Positions 1 to 7,064 of a DNA stretch of 10,645 nucleotides are shown here, piece by piece. A model generated the notes under the pieces. That model made no database searches and was not told where the DNA came from. It worked only from the letters and a program-made list of their open reading frames with translations. How positions within the stretch are numbered: the stretch's first letter is position 1; each line of letters starts with the position of its first letter. Source of the DNA: Clostridia bacterium (GTDB lineage: Bacteria; Bacillota; Clostridia; Oscillospirales; CAG-272); the NCBI GenBank assembly GCA_900770605.1, contig CAAGKS010000004.1, forward strand, positions 1 to 10,645. The letters are read 5' to 3'. Position numbers and translations under genes: made by a program.

Positions 1-2
1 AC

Positions 3-338
3 CGCAAGGGCGAGGTGAACGTCGTTCTTCTTGAAGAAACGCTGACAGATGCAACGAATTCGGCGCTCTACACGCTAAAGGAGCAGCCTATGGATAACGT
101 ATGGGAGGATGATTCCTTTGATTTCGGCGCGGTTGACAGCGACGAAACGAATATGGTTGTATTTTGGATATTCTATTCTCTTATCGGCTTTGTAGCTCCG
201 CTTCCCATTCTTATCGTTGGAGTGGTGCTTGCCAACAGACGTAAATACAAGTCAAAATATTGGTACGTTATGTCAGGTACGGCAGGCGCGTGGATATTGC
301 TCTCCGTGATACTCATGCTTTTGTTTCTTCTGCTTTGA
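3..338 (+). CDS. C-terminal part of an unknown membrane protein (5' truncated)
   Basis: I do not recognise this family. The frame is open to the left edge, so this is most likely the 3' end of a longer gene. A GTG at 15 preceded by AAGGG is a possible but less likely internal start. The visible part begins with a soluble acidic stretch (DDSFDF, DSDETN). Two hydrophobic membrane segments follow, separated by a short basic loop (NRRKYKSKYW); the last one runs to the stop (ILLSVILMLLFLLL). This suggests a two-helix C-terminal membrane anchor with an acidic soluble domain ahead of it. The next gene starts 40 nt downstream and is also a small membrane protein, so the two may be co-transcribed. No function is assigned. 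Confidence 0.6.
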   Translation, partial: RKGEVNVVLLEETLTDATNSALYTLKEQPMDNVWEDDSFDFGAVDSDETNMVVFWIFYSLIGFVAPLPILIVGVVLANRRKYKSKYWYVMSGTAGAWILLSVILMLLFLLL

Positions 339-378
339 TGCTTGAGGGGAAATACGGTTACTTCAGAGGATAAGATCG

Positions 379-627
379 ATGAAAAATAAGTTGAAATTAT
401 TGTTAAGGTGGGCAGGGCAATTCGTTTTATGCTTTGTCATTATATATGTGATAGTGCTTTTGGGTGGCTATAAGCTATTTTCAAGCGGTGATCCTATTCT
501 TATAGAATTAGGCGTGGCTCTTGTGCTGTCATTCTTCGTTTTTGGATTTGACGAAGCTTTCAGAGCTCTTGAAAAGAAGGTTAAGACCTTAGAACAAAGG
601 ATCGAGGAGCTTGAAGAAAAGCAGTAA
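379..627 (+). CDS. Small membrane protein with C-terminal coiled coil
   Basis: Unrecognised 82-residue protein. A good ribosome binding site (AGAGGA, 8 nt before the ATG) supports the start. The N-terminus is basic (MKNKLKLLLR). Two predicted membrane helices follow at about residues 11-31 and 40-57. The tail from about residue 58 to the end is strongly charged with a heptad pattern (EKKVKTLEQRIEELEEKQ), as expected for a short cytoplasmic coiled coil. This architecture suggests an oligomerising membrane protein or a scaffold, but no catalytic motif is visible and no function is assigned. It follows the truncated membrane protein on the same strand and is closed by the hairpin terminator at 651-690. 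Confidence 0.65.
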   Translation: MKNKLKLLLRWAGQFVLCFVIIYVIVLLGGYKLFSSGDPILIELGVALVLSFFVFGFDEAFRALEKKVKTLEQRIEELEEKQ

Positions 628-650
628 GTCCATAGCTTAATGAAATATGA

Positions 651-690
651 AAAAAACGGCAGAGGAGATCTCCTCTGTCGTTATTTTTAT
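651..690. terminator. Bidirectional intrinsic terminator
   Basis: An almost perfect self-complementary stem lies at 657-680 (CGGCAGAGGAGA / TCTCCTCTGTCG, one G-U pair; about 10 bp once a loop is allowed). A-rich sequence lies to its left and T-rich sequence to its right, so it can stop transcription from both sides. It sits between the convergent small membrane protein gene (+) and the first GDPD gene (-), which ends at 699. Confidence 0.85.
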
Positions 691-698
691 ATCTGCAA

Positions 699-1418
699 TT
701 ATTCCAAAATATTGGTGGTTATAAAATCAACGCCCCAGCGCACAAGCTTTTCTGCGATCTTGGGATCGTCAACCGTCCAGCAGTTGACCTTGAGCCCTGC
801 ATCGTGGAATGCCGCGATGTTTTTCTTGGTGAGCGAGTCGTGTCTGACGTCAACGTCAAATTTGTTGCCAATAGCCTTTTCGATATTCTCCTCGGTCGCC
901 TCGGAGAACAAGAACTGAACGGACTGCTCGGGAAGTATCTCTCGCACCTTCACGAGATTATCGAATTTAAAGGAGATAAAGGTGACGTGATCCAGATAGT
1001 CAAGCTCCTTTATGATGCTTATAAATCGCTCGGTCTCCTCGGCTGTGAACGCCGTTTTCAATTCGAGCACACAGTGCTTTTCGTATTTTTTGCAGATGCT
1101 TATGTAATTTTCCAAGGTACTCGGGCGCAGATCGGCGCGATCCTTAGTTCCGTCCTTATCAAAGAGCACAACGTTTTGGAGCAGGGAGAGGGATACCTCC
1201 TCCACGGGAATCTTCTCTCCCGCAACGCGAAGCAGGTCTTTATCGTGGTTTACCACGAATCTGCCGTCTGCGGTCTTATGAATGTCAGTTTCAATTCCGT
1301 AATACGAGCGATTTGCCGCGGCAACGAATGCGGAGTTGGTGTTCTCGCGCTCGATACCCGAAAGTCCTCTGTGAGCAACTACCTTGACGTTTTTCTTTTT
1401 GAATTTTATTGTGTTCAT
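699..1418 (-). CDS. Glycerophosphodiester phosphodiesterase family protein (GDPD 1)
   Basis: A 239-residue single-domain GDPD of the UgpQ/GlpQ TIM-barrel family. The family hydrolyses glycerophosphodiesters to sn-glycerol-3-phosphate and an alcohol, with a divalent metal. Visible catalytic elements are H16-R17 (VVAHRG), E25-N26 (ENT), E43 and D45 (GIETDIH), H58-D59 (VVNHD) and E119/K121 (VLELKT). The C-terminus has the usual VDFITTN ending. No signal peptide is seen, so it is probably cytosolic and acts on imported or internal phospholipid-derived diesters. The start is supported by AGGAAG 4 nt upstream and by a consensus promoter at 1466-1494. It is a paralogue of the gene at 2954-3664, but the two are clearly diverged. 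The exact substrate cannot be read from the sequence. Confidence 0.9.
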   Translation of the reverse strand: MNTIKFKKKNVKVVAHRGLSGIERENTNSAFVAAANRSYYGIETDIHKTADGRFVVNHDKDLLRVAGEKIPVEEVSLSLLQNVVLFDKDGTKDRADLRPSTLENYISICKKYEKHCVLELKTAFTAEETERFISIIKELDYLDHVTFISFKFDNLVKVREILPEQSVQFLFSEATEENIEKAIGNKFDVDVRHDSLTKKNIAAFHDAGLKVNCWTVDDPKIAEKLVRWGVDFITTNILE

Positions 1419-1465
1419 AACGCTTCCTGCCTGTTTATACTTTTTTGAGTTTTTTATTCAGCTCA

Positions 1466-1494
1466 ATTATAGCACAAAAAAAGGGGCTTTTCAA
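1466..1494 (-). promoter_or_regulatory. Promoter for GDPD 1
   Basis: On the minus strand there is a -35 TTGAAA (1489-1494), a 17-nt spacer and a perfect -10 TATAAT (1466-1471). The -10 is preceded by TGC, i.e. an extended -10. It lies about 47 nt upstream of the GDPD ATG. This is a vegetative sigma-A type promoter by pattern; no operator is evident. Confidence 0.8.
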
Positions 1495-1512
1495 TATAAA
1501 ACAAAAAATATA

Positions 1513-1541
1513 TTGATTTATATGGAAAAAGGTGTTATAAT
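1513..1541 (+). promoter_or_regulatory. Promoter for rbfA-nrnA-GDPD 2
   Basis: A -35 TTGATT (1513-1518), a 17-nt spacer and a perfect TATAAT -10 (1536-1541), with an upstream TGT giving an extended -10. It is divergent from the promoter at 1466-1494 and about 39 nt upstream of the rbfA ATG. The -35 elements of the two promoters are only 18 bp apart. Confidence 0.82.
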
Positions 1542-1580
1542 AATTTATAATATAAAGTCAGCATATCAAGAGAGGAATTT

Positions 1581-1949
1581 ATGGCTAATTACAGAAGAGG
1601 AAGAATAAACGATGAGATGCAAAAGGAGCTTGCTCTTATTTTGCGCGAGATAAAGGACCCCAGGATCAAGGACGCTTTTATAAGCATTACTGCCGTTGAG
1701 GCTACGGGGGATCTTAAATTTGCCAAGGTATATTACTCGGCTATGCTTGGGGACAAGAAAGAGGTTGCGAAGGGACTTAAATCCTCTGCGGGATTTATCC
1801 GCCGTCAGCTTGCTATGAGACTTAACCTCAGAATGACCCCTGAGCTTTCTTTCTATGAGGATCATTCCATTGAGCACGGCGCGAAGATCTCAAAGCTGCT
1901 TGAGGGTATTGAGATAAGCGAGCCAGAGGACGAGCAGAATGACGACTGA
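1581..1949 (+). CDS. rbfA: 30S ribosome-binding factor RbfA
   Basis: A 122-residue RbfA, the usual size for the family. This single KH-fold protein binds the 30S subunit near helix 1 of 16S rRNA and is needed for late small-subunit maturation and growth in the cold. Family features are the N-terminal RRGRINDEMQKELALIL helix, the REIKDPRI segment, the VSITAVE-like strand (ISITAVEATGDLKFAKVY) and the conserved RxxLAMRLNLRMTPELSF core (residues about 75-92). An AGAGGA site 6 nt before the ATG fixes the start. The end overlaps the nrnA start by 11 nt, indicating translational coupling. The gene has its own promoter here rather than following nusA-infB directly, since an inverted GDPD gene lies just upstream. 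Confidence 0.95.
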   Translation: MANYRRGRINDEMQKELALILREIKDPRIKDAFISITAVEATGDLKFAKVYYSAMLGDKKEVAKGLKSSAGFIRRQLAMRLNLRMTPELSFYEDHSIEHGAKISKLLEGIEISEPEDEQNDD

Positions 1950-2937
1950 TTTCAAGGCTCTCGATCTTGATGCGCTCTGCGAGCGCTTGTGTGAGAACAA
2001 GCGTACGCTGATAGTTTATCACACACATTCAGATGCAGACGCCGTTGGCTCGGCGTTTGCGCTCAGGGAGATGCTGAAGCTGATGGATATTCCTGCGGTT
2101 TGCGCTTGCTCTGACGAGGTTCCCGACAGGCTTCGCTTTATCTCCGACGACGCGCAGGGAAGCGTACTCGTTGAGGAGGGAATGGACCTCGGGCACGAGA
2201 GAGTTATCAGCGTTGACACCGCTTCTCCCGCGCAGCTTGGCGAGATGTTTTATATTCTCCACAAGGACGTGGACATTATGATAGATCACCACGCGCGCGG
2301 AACTATTTATGCCGATCACTATATCGATGCGAGCGCGTCGGCAACGGGCGAGATAATGTACGCGATAGCCACTCGCCTTGCGAGTGAGGGCAGGATATAC
2401 ACTATCACTCCTCGTCTGCTCACCTGCATATATGCGGCGATAAGCTCGGACACGGGCGGATTCCGCTATTCCAACACGACACCCCGCACTCACAGGATAG
2501 CCGCTGAGCTTATTGAGGCGGGAGTTGACGCGGCGGATATAAATCACAGGCTGTTTGAGTCCAAGAACCCTGCGCAGATGCGCGCTGAGGGCGCGGCGAT
2601 AGAGTCCTTGGAGACCTTTTTTGACGGCCGCGTGGCGTGTTCAAGCATCACTTATTCCGAAAAGCAGAGATTTGGCGTTGAGGAGAGCGATCTTGACACG
2701 ATGATAGACATTCCGCGCTCGGTGATGGGCGCTGAGGTCGCGTTTGTAGTCCGTCAGCCCGGCGAAGAACCGTCTTTCAGAGTTTCTATGCGCTCGGCGT
2801 GTGACTTTGACGTTTCTGCTATCTGCGCGCGATTTGGCGGCGGCGGACACGTAAGAGCCGCAGGCTGTACCGTTGAGGCGGAGAATATACAAGAGGCTAT
2901 TCAAAAAATAATTAACGCTATATCGGAAAGGATATAG
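1939..2937 (+). CDS. nrnA: Bifunctional oligoribonuclease / pAp phosphatase NrnA (DHH-DHHA1)
   Basis: A 332-residue DHH-family phosphoesterase. NrnA-type enzymes degrade 2-5 nt RNA fragments to mononucleotides and also dephosphorylate 3'-phosphoadenosine-5'-phosphate, replacing Orn and CysQ in Firmicutes. The N-terminal DHH domain has the Mn-binding motifs HTHSDADAVGS (H28, D32, D34), D93 (SVDTASP), D116-H117-H118 (IDHHARGT) and D171 (SSDTGGFRYSN). The C-terminal DHHA1 domain has the RNA-binding GGGGHVRAAG motif at 300-309. All key residues are present, so it should be active. It overlaps rbfA by 11 nt and is followed after 16 nt by GDPD 2. rbfA-nrnA linkage is common in Clostridia. Confidence 0.94.
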   Translation: MTTDFKALDLDALCERLCENKRTLIVYHTHSDADAVGSAFALREMLKLMDIPAVCACSDEVPDRLRFISDDAQGSVLVEEGMDLGHERVISVDTASPAQLGEMFYILHKDVDIMIDHHARGTIYADHYIDASASATGEIMYAIATRLASEGRIYTITPRLLTCIYAAISSDTGGFRYSNTTPRTHRIAAELIEAGVDAADINHRLFESKNPAQMRAEGAAIESLETFFDGRVACSSITYSEKQRFGVEESDLDTMIDIPRSVMGAEVAFVVRQPGEEPSFRVSMRSACDFDVSAICARFGGGGHVRAAGCTVEAENIQEAIQKIINAISERI

Positions 2938-2953
2938 CCGGAGGGAGATTTAT

Positions 2954-3664
2954 ATGTTTATAGTTTATGCACACAGAGGAGCGAGCGAGTATGCTCCCGA
3001 GAATACTTTGCTTTCATTTAATCTCGGCGTTTATATGGGCGCTAACGGCATTGAGACCGACGTAAGACGTACCAAGGACGGTGTTCTCGTGCTTTTTCAC
3101 GACCCCGATCTTATGCGCGTTACGGGCGTCGAGGGCAACGTTGCCGATTACACCTACGAGGAGCTTTTGCAGTTCAACGTAAAGAATGAGAGAACGGGCA
3201 CGTTTGACAAGATCCCCACGCTTGAGGATCTTCTCAAATACTTCGGCTGGCGCGATCTGACCTTTGCTATTGAGATCAAGGATCCCGATATCGAGGCGGA
3301 CGTTATCGCTATGCTCGACAAATACAATATGAAGGACAAAACTATTATCACGGCGTTTGAGTATGAGTTTATACAGAACGTCAAGCGCATTGATCCTACC
3401 TACCGCGTTGGTCACCTCGTAAGAGAGGTCAACGGGCAGGTGCTTGCAGATCTTAAAGCTATCGGTGCGGAGCAGGTATGTCCTCTCGTGACCAAGATAA
3501 CTCCCGAGAGCGCGGCAGAGTGGCACGAAATGGGCTTTGAGGTACGCGCGTGGGGCGTTACCGATCTTGCCAGAATGAGAAGAGCATACGATTGCAGGAT
3601 AGAGGGAACTACGGTCAATTTCCCTGATCTGATGATCCAGTACATAGCTCAGAAGCAGTATTGA
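2954..3664 (+). CDS. Glycerophosphodiester phosphodiesterase family protein (GDPD 2)
   Basis: A 236-residue GDPD with a full active site: H7-R8 (YAHRGAS), E16-N17 (PENT), E34 and D36 (GIETDV), H49-D50 (LFHDPD) and E107/K109 (AIEIKD). The C-terminal part has the EGTTVNFPD ending seen in this subgroup. There is no signal peptide, so a cytosolic role in glycerophosphodiester breakdown is likely, releasing glycerol-3-phosphate. The start has a strong GGAGGGA site 7 nt upstream. It is the last gene of the rbfA-nrnA unit, 16 nt after nrnA, and is followed by the terminator at 3671-3712. It is closer to the general GDPD consensus (PENT) than GDPD 1 (RENT). Its real substrate is unknown. Confidence 0.92.
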   Translation: MFIVYAHRGASEYAPENTLLSFNLGVYMGANGIETDVRRTKDGVLVLFHDPDLMRVTGVEGNVADYTYEELLQFNVKNERTGTFDKIPTLEDLLKYFGWRDLTFAIEIKDPDIEADVIAMLDKYNMKDKTIITAFEYEFIQNVKRIDPTYRVGHLVREVNGQVLADLKAIGAEQVCPLVTKITPESAAEWHEMGFEVRAWGVTDLARMRRAYDCRIEGTTVNFPDLMIQYIAQKQY

Positions 3665-3670
3665 TAAACA

Positions 3671-3712
3671 AAAAAACACCGCATACCTTACGAGGTATGC
3701 GGTGTTTTTTTA
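3671..3712. terminator. Bidirectional intrinsic terminator between GDPD 2 and pduL
   Basis: A perfect 12-bp stem (CACCGCATACCT at 3677-3688, AGGTATGCGGTG at 3693-3704) closes a TACG loop. It is flanked by six A on the left and at least six T on the right, so it works in both directions. It ends the rbfA-nrnA-GDPD unit (+) and the microcompartment operon (-). The pduL stop codon (3710-3712) touches the right T-tract. It marks the distal end of the BMC operon. Confidence 0.93.
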
Positions 3713-4360
3713 TCTTTTTATAAGCTTTGCCTTGAAGCCGTTGCCAACGCCTGCGGCGTTTGCATCATCGGTATCAATGTGCATTTCAAGTCTGAAATCC
3801 TTATGTACGCGGATCTGTACGTCGTAGAAAAGGCTTCTTCTCTCGCCGCACAGCTCAACGTCAACGTATTGGTTATCAACGACGCCGAACGCCTTACCCT
3901 CTTCCTCACTCATGTGAATGTGGCGGTTTGCGATGATGCAGCCCTCGTTGAGTGTTACTATACCCTTGGGTCCGATAATAGTGACGGGGGCAGAGCCCTT
4001 GATGTCACCTGACTCTCTTACGGGGGGCTTTACCTTGAGCACAAAGCTATCCGTTCTGGATATCTCTACCTGTGACGCCTTTCTCTCGGGGCCGAGAACG
4101 CGAACGCCCTCGATAGCTCTCATAGACGGGCCTATGATAGTGAGCTGCTCCTTGCAAGCGTACTGACCGGGCTGGGAGAGATCCTTGAGCTTGGTGAGCT
4201 GATAGCCCTTACCAAAGAGTATATCAACGTGCTCGCGGGAGAGGTGGATATGTCTGTTGGAGATGCCAACGGGGATATCACCCTCGGTATTGGCTCCCAT
4301 TTTAACAGACTCTATTACCTTGCTCACAAGAGCCTTCAATTCCTGTTCATTCATTGCCAT
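3710..4360 (-). CDS. pduL: Microcompartment phosphotransacylase PduL
   Basis: A 216-residue PduL-type phosphate acyltransferase, unrelated to Pta. It converts acyl-CoA + Pi to acyl-phosphate + CoA and regenerates CoA inside the microcompartment. Two PduL beta-barrel halves are visible, each with an NRHIH motif (H37/H39 and H147/H149). E99 and H194 (EMHIDTDDANAA) complete the expected zinc site of six ligands. Residues about 4-20 (NEQELKALVSKVIESVK) form an amphipathic helix followed by a linker, matching known encapsulation peptides, so lumen targeting is likely. The ATG at 4360 has AGAGGT 8 nt upstream; an ATG two codons later is possible. It is the last gene of the operon, 15 nt after the aldehyde dehydrogenase whose product it uses. 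Confidence 0.95.
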   Translation of the reverse strand: MAMNEQELKALVSKVIESVKMGANTEGDIPVGISNRHIHLSREHVDILFGKGYQLTKLKDLSQPGQYACKEQLTIIGPSMRAIEGVRVLGPERKASQVEISRTDSFVLKVKPPVRESGDIKGSAPVTIIGPKGIVTLNEGCIIANRHIHMSEEEGKAFGVVDNQYVDVELCGERRSLFYDVQIRVHKDFRLEMHIDTDDANAAGVGNGFKAKLIKR

Positions 4361-4375
4361 ATCAAAATACCTCTT

Positions 4376-5815
4376 TTAGATGATTCTGAAGCTGTCTGCC
4401 ATTACGCATCTGCGCTTTCTTGTGAAGGAGCGAGCGGACGTGATGCCCTCTCCCGTAGGACCTGCGATGGTAAAGGTGGTGTGTCCCTCTCCGCCAAAGC
4501 CGATGCCAGCGTAAGAAGGAGCGTTCTTTACGAAGATGGTGGTCTCAACTGCCTTTGCGAAAGCAGAGAGGTTATCTATGTTCTTGGAGTGCATATGAGC
4601 GGTATGTCTGTTACCGTGCTCAGCCTTGACTGCGAGGTCGATAGCCTCCTCGATGTTGCTTACTCTTACGATAGGAAGAATAGGCATCATAAGCTCGTGC
4701 TGAACGAAGTCGTGCATAAAGTCTGTCTCACAGATGATGCAACGAACGTCCTTGCCTACGTTTACGCCGATCTTTGCAAGAAGCACGTCCGCGTCACGTC
4801 CGACACAGTGGCGGCTGACAGTCTTTATAGTCTTGCCTGCCTTGTTGGTCTTTTCTTCAAGCACGATCTTTGCGAGCGCGTTTGCCTGCTCAGCGTTTAT
4901 GAGGTAAGCGCCGTTTCTCTGCATCTCGGCGATAAGCTGATCTGCGATGTTTGCAAATGCGAAAACCTCCTTTTCTGCGATGCAGGGAAGGTTGTTATCG
5001 AAGCAACAGCCGTCTATAATATCCTTGCCCGCTTTTCTTACGTCAGCGGTATCGTCAACGATAACGGGGGGATTTCCTGCGCCTGCGCCGATAGCCTTCT
5101 TGCCGGAGGAGAGAACTGCTCTTACAACTCCGGGGCCGCCTGTGCAAACGAGAAGTCTTATCTTGGGATGGCTCTGCATGATAGCTGCGGAGTCAAGTGT
5201 GGGCTTATCCATGGAGCAAACGAGCACCTCGGGACCGCCTGCCGCTGCGGACGCTCTGTTTACGAGGTCGATAGCGTAGTTGGATGTGCAGATAGCGTTG
5301 GGGTGGGGGTTGAATACAACACCGTTTCCTGCCGCGATCATACCGATGGAGTTACAGATCACTGTTTCAGAGGGGTTTGTGCTGGGGGTGATAGAGCCAA
5401 CTACTCCAAAGGGAGCCATCTCCATAAGAGTAAGGCCGTTATCGCCTGTCTTTGCCTCTGCAACGATATCCTCAGTTCCGGGGGTCTTTTCAGCAACGAG
5501 AATGTGCTTCAAGCGCTTATGCTCGACCTTTCCCATACCTGTCTCGGCAACGCCGATCTCTGCCATTATCTGAGCCTCTGCAAGTGTGAGGCGGCGGATC
5601 TCTGCGATTATCTTTTCTCTCTGCTCAACGGTCATAGCGCGAACTGCGCGGTAGCCGCGTTCAGCGGCGTCTATTGCCTCGTTCATATCGGAATAGATAC
5701 CTATGAGCTTTCTGCCTGCATATTCGGTGGAGGTGTAGCTTTTAGCTGCGCTGCCTGTGCCGCGAACTATGCTTTCTACTATTTTTCTGATCTCAGCTTC
5801 AGTAATATTTGCCAT
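4376..5815 (-). CDS. pduP: CoA-acylating aldehyde dehydrogenase (PduP/EutE family)
   Basis: A 479-residue aldehyde dehydrogenase of the PduP/EutE type. It oxidises acetaldehyde, propionaldehyde or a similar short aldehyde to acyl-CoA with NAD+ in the microcompartment lumen. Seen are the nucleotide-fold segment VVGSITPSTNP (138-148), VCTGGPGVV (223-231), GAGAGNPPVIVDDTAD (243-258), the catalytic cysteine C278 in NNLPCIAEKE, and the C-terminal PTGEGITSARSFTRKRRC typical of this family. The first 18 residues (NITEAEIRKIVESIVRG) are an amphipathic helix followed by a small-residue linker, as in PduP encapsulation peptides. An AAGGAAGG site precedes the ATG. It lies between ackA and pduL with gaps of 20 and 15 nt. 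Whether the physiological substrate is C2 or C3 cannot be told from the sequence. Confidence 0.95.
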   Translation of the reverse strand: MANITEAEIRKIVESIVRGTGSAAKSYTSTEYAGRKLIGIYSDMNEAIDAAERGYRAVRAMTVEQREKIIAEIRRLTLAEAQIMAEIGVAETGMGKVEHKRLKHILVAEKTPGTEDIVAEAKTGDNGLTLMEMAPFGVVGSITPSTNPSETVICNSIGMIAAGNGVVFNPHPNAICTSNYAIDLVNRASAAAGGPEVLVCSMDKPTLDSAAIMQSHPKIRLLVCTGGPGVVRAVLSSGKKAIGAGAGNPPVIVDDTADVRKAGKDIIDGCCFDNNLPCIAEKEVFAFANIADQLIAEMQRNGAYLINAEQANALAKIVLEEKTNKAGKTIKTVSRHCVGRDADVLLAKIGVNVGKDVRCIICETDFMHDFVQHELMMPILPIVRVSNIEEAIDLAVKAEHGNRHTAHMHSKNIDNLSAFAKAVETTIFVKNAPSYAGIGFGGEGHTTFTIAGPTGEGITSARSFTRKRRCVMADSFRII

Positions 5816-5835
5816 TGTATCGTACCTTCCTTAGT

Positions 5836-7035
5836 TTATTTGCTTGCGAGTCTTTGAGTGTCGATAGCGATCATATATTCCTCGTCGGTGGGAATGATCC
5901 AGGTTGCTACGCGTGCGCCCTCTGCGCTTATATCGAAGGGAACGCCTCTCTCAAAGTTGATGTTCTTTTCGGTGTCTATCTTTATTCCGAGATACTCCAT
6001 ATTCTCGCATACGAGCGCTCTGATGTTGGACTGATTTTCTCCGATGCCCGCGGTGAATACCACGGCGTCAAGTCCGTTCATCTCTGCGGCGTAAGCACCG
6101 ATGTGCTTCTTGATGCCGTTTGTGAGTATCTTTATAGCAAGCTCTGCGCGAGCGTTGCCGTTCTTTGCCTCTGCCGTTACGTTACGCAGGTCGTTGGATA
6201 TACCCGAAACGCCGAGAATACCGCTCTTCTTATTGAGGATATCCTCAACCTCCTGTGCGCTGTATCCGTGCTTTTTCATCAGATACGTAACGACTGTGGG
6301 ATCTATGCTTCCCGAGCGAGTACCCATTGCGATACCCTCCTGAGGGGTGAAGCCCATAGAGGTGTCTATTGCAACACCGCCGTCAACTGCCGTGATGGAC
6401 GAGCCGTTGCCGAGGTGGCAGGTGATTATTTTAAGTTCCTCGATAGGCTTACCGAGCACTCTTGCAAGCTCTGCGCTTACGTATCTGTGTGACGTGCCGT
6501 GGAAGCCGTAACGGCGAACCTTATCGTTCTCGTAAAATTCGTAGGGGATAGGATAAACGTATCTGAAATCCTCGATGTTGGAATAGAATGACGTATCAAA
6601 TACTGCGACCTGAGGAACGGCGGGCATCAATTTCAGGCACGCCTTCATACCTGCGATAGCAGGAGGGCCGTGAAGCGGGTTTATCGGAACTATCGTTTCA
6701 AGATACGCGATAACGCTTTCGGTGATTCTTGAGGACTCCTTGAGCATCTCACCGCCGTGAGCTACTCTGTGGCCTACCGCGTCGATCTCGTCAACGCTTG
6801 AAATAACGCCGTATTCAGCGGAGCTGAGAAGCTCAAGCACTCTTGAGAGCGCTACGCCGTGATCGGCAAGCTCTATCTCCTCTGCGAAGGGCTTCTCACC
6901 CGTCTTTTTATGTGTAACTGTACCGCCTGCTCCAATTCTTTCGCAAAGTCCCTTTGCGAGCACCTCTGAGCTTTCCATATTGAAAAGCTGATATTTGAGA
7001 GAGGAGCTTCCTGCATTCAATACGAGAATTTTCAT
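5836..7035 (-). CDS. ackA: Acetate kinase
   Basis: A full-length 399-residue acetate/propionate kinase of the ASKHA fold. It transfers phosphate from acetyl-phosphate (or another short acyl-phosphate) to ADP. Key residues are all present: N7 and S10-S12 in the LNAGSSSLKY motif, R90 (VGHRVAHGG), H122, D147 (VFDTSF), H179 (GFHGTSH), R240 (GTRSGSIDP), the FTAGIGENQ segment at about 327-335 and E385/E386 near the C-terminus. There is no N-terminal extension resembling an encapsulation peptide, so it probably works in the cytosol on acyl-phosphate leaving the shell. It lies inside the BMC operon, 29 nt after the DeoR gene and 20 nt before the aldehyde dehydrogenase. It thereby completes the ATP-forming branch with PduL. 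Confidence 0.96.
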   Translation of the reverse strand: MKILVLNAGSSSLKYQLFNMESSEVLAKGLCERIGAGGTVTHKKTGEKPFAEEIELADHGVALSRVLELLSSAEYGVISSVDEIDAVGHRVAHGGEMLKESSRITESVIAYLETIVPINPLHGPPAIAGMKACLKLMPAVPQVAVFDTSFYSNIEDFRYVYPIPYEFYENDKVRRYGFHGTSHRYVSAELARVLGKPIEELKIITCHLGNGSSITAVDGGVAIDTSMGFTPQEGIAMGTRSGSIDPTVVTYLMKKHGYSAQEVEDILNKKSGILGVSGISNDLRNVTAEAKNGNARAELAIKILTNGIKKHIGAYAAEMNGLDAVVFTAGIGENQSNIRALVCENMEYLGIKIDTEKNINFERGVPFDISAEGARVATWIIPTDEEYMIAIDTQRLASK

Positions 7036-7064
7036 CTGACTATCTATCCTTTCTTTTTATGCGA

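Noticed and set aside
804..1448. A 214-codon + frame opposite GDPD 1
   Set aside because: Shadow of the GDPD gene; no family motif, and the opposite strand has a promoter, ribosome binding site and full active site.
1451..1466. Weak TTGAG...CTCAA inverted repeat before GDPD 1 as an operator
   Set aside because: Only 5 bp with a long spacer in AT-rich DNA; not convincing.
2029..3679. Long minus-strand frames opposite nrnA and GDPD 2
   Set aside because: No ribosome binding sites or recognisable domains; explained by the codon use of the sense genes.
4229..5857. A 542-codon open frame on + covering the whole aldehyde dehydrogenase gene
   Set aside because: It is antisense to a gene with every family motif. 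Its cysteine- and serine-rich translation is low in sense, with no ribosome binding site. It is open only because the real gene avoids TTA, CTA and TCA codons.
5809..6492. A 227-codon + frame opposite acetate kinase
   Set aside because: Antisense shadow of a fully conserved acetate kinase.
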